A stretch of DNA of 64,000 nucleotides from Natronoarchaeum rubrum (GTDB lineage Archaea; Halobacteriota; Halobacteria; Halobacteriales; Natronoarchaeaceae), in the NCBI RefSeq assembly GCF_024494695.1, contig NZ_JANHDP010000005.1, positions 248,001 through 312,000 on the forward strand, given 5' to 3'. Position numbers and translations under genes: made by a program. The stretch's first letter is position 1. Every line of letters begins with the position of its first letter. This document shows positions 60,597 through 64,000 of this stretch, in pieces. Below the pieces are notes generated by a model that had not been told where the DNA came from, searched no databases, and saw nothing but the letters and a program-made list of their open reading frames with translations.

Positions 60597-62288
60597 ATGG
60601 CGCAGCAGATGGGCAACCAGCCGATGATCGTACTCTCGGAGGATAGCCAGCGCACCTCCGGAGAGGACGCACAGTCGATGAACATCACAGCCGGGAAGGC
60701 CGTCGCCGAGGCCGTCCGCACCACGCTCGGCCCCAAGGGGATGGACAAGATGCTCGTCGACTCGACGGGCAACGTCGTCGTCACGAACGACGGCGTCACC
60801 ATCCTCAAGGAGATGGAGATCGAGCACCCCGCGGCCAACATGATCGTCGAGGTCGCGGAGACCCAGGAGGACGAGGTCGGCGACGGCACCACGTCCGCCG
60901 TCGTCGTCTCCGGCGAACTCCTCAGCGAGGCCGAGGACCTCCTCGACCAGGACATCCACGCGACCACCCTCGCGCAGGGGTACCGCCAGGCCGCCGAGGA
61001 AGCCAAGGACATCCTCGAAGGCGTCGCGATCGAGGTCGACGAGGACGACACCGAGATCCTCGAACAGATCGCCGCCACCGCGATGACGGGCAAGGGCGCC
61101 GAGAACGCCAAGGACCTGCTCGCTGATCTCGTCGTTCGCGCCGTCAGCAGCGTCGCCGACGACGGCGAGGTCGACACTGACAACATCAAGGTCGAGAAGA
61201 TCGTCGGCTCGGCCGTCGAGAACTCCGAGCTCGTCGAGGGCGTCCTCGTCGACAAGGAGCGCGTCCACGAGAACATGCCCTATCTCGTCGAGGACGCCGA
61301 CGTCGCCGTGCTCGACGACGCCCTGGAGGTCCAGGAGACCGAGATCGACGCCGAGGTCAACGTCACCGACCCCGACCAGCTTCAGGACTTCCTCGACCAG
61401 GAAGAAGAGCAGCTCAAGGAGATGGTCGACGGGATCGTCGAGTCCGGCGCGGACGTCGTGTTCGCCCAGGACGGCATCGACGACATGGCCCAGCACTACC
61501 TCGCCGAAGAGGGCATCCTCGCGACCCGCCGCGTCAAGTCCGACGACGCCACGAAGCTCGCCCGCGCGACGGGCGCCCGCGTCGTGAGTAACGTCAACGA
61601 CATCGAGTCCGACGACCTCGGCTTCGCCGGCTCGGTCTCCCAGCAGGAGGTCGGCGGCAGCCAGCAGATCCTCGTCGAGGACGTCGAGAACGCCAAGTCC
61701 GTCACGCTGCTGCTCCGCGGCGGCACCGAGCACGTCGTCGACGAGATCGAGCGCGCCATCGAGGACTCGCTCGGCGTCGTCAGCGTCACGCTCGAGGACG
61801 GCAAGGTGCTGCCCGGCGGCGGCGCCCCCGAGACCGAGCTCGCTCTGCAGCTGCGCCAGTTCGCCGACTCGGTCGGCGGCCGCGAGCAGCTCGCCGTCGA
61901 GGCGTTCGCCGACGCGCTGGAAGTCGGCCCCCGCACGCTCGCCGAGAACGCCGGTCTCGACTCGATCGACTCGCTCGTCGAGCTCCGCAGCGAGCACGAC
62001 GCCGGCAACGACGCCGCCGGTCTCGACGCCTACACGGGCGACGTGATCGACATGGAGGAGGAGGGCGTCGTCGAGCCGCTCCGCGTCAAGACTCAGGCCA
62101 TCGAGTCCGCCACCGAGGCGGCCGTGATGATCCTGCGCATCGACGACGTCATCGCCGCGGGCGACCTGAAGGGCGGCGAAGTCGGTAACGACGACGACGA
62201 CGCCGGCGGCCCGCCCGCGGGCGGCCCCGGCGGCGCGCCCGGCGGCATGGGCGGCGGTATGGGCGGCGGCATGGGCGGCATGATGTAA
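60597..62288 (+). CDS. cct: Thermosome (group II chaperonin) subunit
   Basis: A 563-residue ATP-driven folding chaperone subunit. Equatorial nucleotide motifs are [18 protein letters not shown] and [10 protein letters not shown] near the N-terminus and GDGTTSAVV (about 95-103). The apical/intermediate domains follow in the usual order. The C-terminus is a (GGM)n tail, typical of haloarchaeal CCTs. Haloarchaea have two or three subunits forming mixed rings; which one this is cannot be told here. The strong TATA box suggests high expression and heat induction. Confidence 0.96.
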   Translation: MAQQMGNQPMIVLSEDSQRTSGEDAQSMNITAGKAVAEAVRTTLGPKGMDKMLVDSTGNVVVTNDGVTILKEMEIEHPAANMIVEVAETQEDEVGDGTTSAVVVSGELLSEAEDLLDQDIHATTLAQGYRQAAEEAKDILEGVAIEVDEDDTEILEQIAATAMTGKGAENAKDLLADLVVRAVSSVADDGEVDTDNIKVEKIVGSAVENSELVEGVLVDKERVHENMPYLVEDADVAVLDDALEVQETEIDAEVNVTDPDQLQDFLDQEEEQLKEMVDGIVESGADVVFAQDGIDDMAQHYLAEEGILATRRVKSDDATKLARATGARVVSNVNDIESDDLGFAGSVSQQEVGGSQQILVEDVENAKSVTLLLRGGTEHVVDEIERAIEDSLGVVSVTLEDGKVLPGGGAPETELALQLRQFADSVGGREQLAVEAFADALEVGPRTLAENAGLDSIDSLVELRSEHDAGNDAAGLDAYTGDVIDMEEEGVVEPLRVKTQAIESATEAAVMILRIDDVIAAGDLKGGEVGNDDDDAGGPPAGGPGGAPGGMGGGMGGGMGGMM

Positions 62289-62351
62289 GCTCGGCCCATC
62301 TGCCTGCAGCTACGTCACCGCGCCGATCCGCACCGCTCGCCGAACGAACGC

Positions 62352-62362
62352 GCGTTTTTCTT
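62352..62362 (+). terminator. Poly-T terminator after the thermosome gene
   Basis: The T-rich run in gcgcgtttttctttcg, about 65 nt after the stop codon. Archaeal RNA polymerase often stops at such runs without a hairpin. The rest of the 221-bp gap shows the promoter of the next gene at 62479-62486. Confidence 0.5.
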
Positions 62363-62509
62363 TCGTACTCGCTCGACAGCGGCGGCGCTCGCGCTCGGAC
62401 GACGGTTGCGGGCACGCAGCGGCGTCGTGACGCCGACGCTCGGCTCCGCGGCGTCGGCGCCGCAGTTCGGCAGCACGTATTAAGTGCCATCCCGCAAAAT
62501 TTGCCAGCC

Positions 62510-63499
62510 ATGGAGACGCTGTTGCTCAACGGGGAGGACGTCGAGGCGAACGCTGACACGGGTGCCATGATCGCGGCCGTCGAGGCGGCGTTCGCGGCCT
62601 ACGAACGCGGAGACGTTCAGATGCCCGCCAAGTCCTACGTCGATCTCCCGCAGTACAACGGGGACTTCCGATCGATGCCGGCGTACGTCGAGACCGACGA
62701 GTGGGACGCCGCCGCGGTGAAGTGGGTGAACGTCCACCCCGACAACCCCGCCGACCACGACCTCCCGACCGTGATGGGAACGCTGATTTACTCCGACCCC
62801 GAGACGGCGTTCCCCCGCTCGGTCATGGACGGAACGGCGCTGACGATGAAACGAACCGGCGCCGCCGCGGCCGTGGCGACCGACCACCTCGCGGTCGACG
62901 ACGCGACGAGTCTCGGCATCGTCGGCGCCGGCGTCCAGTCGTACACTCAGTTGAACGCGATCGCCGAGGTGCGTCCGATCGAGGAGGTCGTCGTCGCCGA
63001 TCAGAACGACGAGCGCGTCGCGGACTTCGTCGACGCCTTCGAGGACCGGTTCGACGTGCGGGGCGGATCGATCTCGGAGGCGGGCCACTGCGACGTGCTC
63101 TCGACGGTGACGCCGGTGCGCGAGCCGATCGTCGGCGCCGACGACCTGGGCGAGCGTACGCACGTCAACGCCATCGGCGCCGACGCCGCCGGGAAACACG
63201 AGATCGCGGACGAGGTGCTGCTGGACGCCAAACTCGTCATCGACGATTACGAGCAGTGCACCCACTCCGGCGAGATCAACGTCCCCTGGAGCGAGGGCGC
63301 GCTCGACGAGGACGACCTCTACGCCGAACTCGGCGAGATTGTCGCGGGCGGGAAGGAGGGCCGGACGAGCGAGGACGCCGTCACCGTCTTCGACTCGACG
63401 GGGCTGGCGATCCAGGACGTCGCGGCCGCTCGCGTCGTCTACGAGAACGCCCGCGAGAACGGCGACGGGTACGAGTTCGAGATGATCGATCTCGGCTGA
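62510..63499 (+). CDS. Ornithine cyclodeaminase/mu-crystallin-family protein
   Basis: A 329-residue Rossmann-fold enzyme starting METLLLNGEDVEANADTGAM. The NAD site reads LGIVGAGVQSYTQLNAI (about 130-146), and the substrate end FDSTGLAIQDVAAARVV is conserved in the family. Members include ornithine cyclodeaminase and archaeal alanine dehydrogenase; those two cannot be separated from sequence alone. A TATA-like tattaagt at 62479-62486 lies about 25-31 nt upstream of the ATG. Confidence 0.9.
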   Translation: METLLLNGEDVEANADTGAMIAAVEAAFAAYERGDVQMPAKSYVDLPQYNGDFRSMPAYVETDEWDAAAVKWVNVHPDNPADHDLPTVMGTLIYSDPETAFPRSVMDGTALTMKRTGAAAAVATDHLAVDDATSLGIVGAGVQSYTQLNAIAEVRPIEEVVVADQNDERVADFVDAFEDRFDVRGGSISEAGHCDVLSTVTPVREPIVGADDLGERTHVNAIGADAAGKHEIADEVLLDAKLVIDDYEQCTHSGEINVPWSEGALDEDDLYAELGEIVAGGKEGRTSEDAVTVFDSTGLAIQDVAAARVVYENARENGDGYEFEMIDLG

Positions 63500-63539
63500 G
63501 GGGACGGGCGATCCGCTCGGCCGGCCGTCGGCGTCGCGC

Positions 63540-63743
63540 CTACTCGCCGCTGAACCGGTCGAGCACCTTCGTGATCAGCCAGACGATCACGATAAAGGGG
63601 AGCAGCGGCACCAGCAGGACCAGCATCCCGACCAGAATGCTCCATCCGATGACGTCCATGCCGGGGTCCTTGTGCCCGCGGGTCCCGGGCGTCACTGTGC
63701 GCAGCACCTTCTTCGGCAGCGGGGGATCCTCGGCGTCGCTCAT
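63540..63743 (-). CDS. Small one-helix membrane protein (DUF7535-like)
   Basis: A 67-residue protein starting MSDAEDPPLPKKVLRTVTPG. One long hydrophobic helix (about 32-57; IGWSILVGMLVLLVPLLPFIV) precedes a basic/acidic end KVLDRFSGE. The function is unknown and the family name is from memory. A TATA-like CCTTTATCC at 63765-63773 supports the ATG at 63743. Confidence 0.78.
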   Translation of the reverse strand: MSDAEDPPLPKKVLRTVTPGTRGHKDPGMDVIGWSILVGMLVLLVPLLPFIVIVWLITKVLDRFSGE

Positions 63744-63798
63744 GTCCGTAGATTGGGCGGACCGAGGGATAAAGGCGCGGTCGCGATGCCGCCCCGAC

Positions 63799-64000
63799 TC
63801 AATCGTCGTTCGAGTCGACTCCGCTCTCGACCGCGGCGTCGCCGCCGGCATCGCCGACGCGTGAGCCGCCACCCAGCGCCGTCTCGCGCAGGTCGGACTC
63901 GATCTCCTCGAGCGACCGGCCCGTCGTCTCTGGGACGAAGGCGTACGCGAACGCGAACGCGGCGACGCTCAGCGCCGCGAACGTCCAGAACGTCCCCGCC
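63799..64000 (-). CDS. C-terminus of an MFS sugar porter, partial
   Basis: The gene runs off the right end of the window, so only the last 66 residues are visible. A final membrane helix (TFWTFAALSVAAFAFAYAF) leads into VPETTGRSLEEIESDL. That is the sugar-porter signature PET(K/T)GxSLEEIE, which marks the end of the last helix in MFS transporters of the SP family. The acidic tail ESGVDSNDD follows. The substrate is unknown. Confidence 0.85.
   Translation of the reverse strand, partial: AGTFWTFAALSVAAFAFAYAFVPETTGRSLEEIESDLRETALGGGSRVGDAGGDAAVESGVDSNDD

Noticed and set aside
60588..61997. Long minus-strand frame opposite the thermosome
   Set aside because: Antisense shadow; repeated Leu/Asp/Val pattern with no domain.

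Overview
This window is chromosomal DNA from a halophilic archaeon (Halobacteria), and every gene call fits that. The DNA is very GC-rich and the encoded proteins are strongly acidic. Many genes have a TATA-like box about 25 to 30 nt upstream of the start codon, which points to leaderless transcripts. Exported proteins carry twin-arginine or lipobox signals and PGF-CTERM anchors. Lineage markers include a double-length TatC, the ubiquitin-like modifier SAMP2, a CYP174-like P450, arginine synthesis on the carrier protein LysW/ArgW, PCNA, RfcS, PriL, thermosome, RIO1 and aIF1A. I cannot name the genus from sequence alone. No rRNA, tRNA, CRISPR array, insertion sequence or prophage was seen.

Layout. 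1-4.9 kb: Tat translocon (end of a divergent gene that is probably tatCo, then tatCt), a ribbon-helix-helix regulator, rRNA methyltransferase RlmE, an apparently frameshifted membrane protein and the sliding clamp PCNA. 5-13 kb: a 2-hydroxyacid dehydrogenase, primase large subunit PriL with small neighbours, a SWIM zinc-finger protein, a cytochrome P450, a Tat lipoprotein, Holliday junction resolvase Hjc and a rhodanese/metallo-beta-lactamase fusion. 13.1-22.4 kb: a complete set of arginine genes on the minus strand, argG-argH and argW-argX-argC-argB-argD-argE-argF, with 1-4 nt overlaps in the second block. ArgW is only 54 residues.

22.4-26 kb: three envelope genes. A PGF-CTERM surface protein and a membrane-tethered winged-helix regulator share a related ectodomain, and a secreted coiled-coil protein lies between them. 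26-31.2 kb: a denitrification island with copper nitrite reductase nirK, a Tat lipoprotein and quinol-type nitric oxide reductase norB. Candidate operator dyads precede nirK and norB. 31.4-43.5 kb: small membrane proteins, a 2H phosphodiesterase, a protein of unknown function, an XPD/DinG-type helicase, an HPP-UspA fusion, HalOD1 and Bat-type signalling proteins, hydrolases, TspO, RfcS, a 40-bp direct repeat pair and SAMP2.

43.5-50.3 kb: aIF1A, zinc-ribbon protein and RIO1 operon, then a 1316-residue secreted GH13 amylase-like protein and an H-NOX-like protein that lacks the expected heme histidine. 50.3-59 kb: sugar-phosphate metabolism (PRPP synthetase, two phosphohexomutases, RpiA), LarB, a DUF1931 histone-fold protein, a GIY-YIG protein, UspA and a GNAT enzyme. 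59-64 kb: a KH-domain RNA-binding protein, a lipoprotein, the thermosome with a strong promoter, an ornithine cyclodeaminase-family enzyme, a small membrane protein and the C-terminus of an MFS sugar porter.

The two items most worth following up are the shared-ectodomain surface-protein/regulator module (22.8-25.9 kb) and the H-NOX-like protein with Tyr102 but retained cysteines (49.7-50.3 kb). Neither is proven to be a new system. Family names come from recognition of motifs and layout, without database searches.
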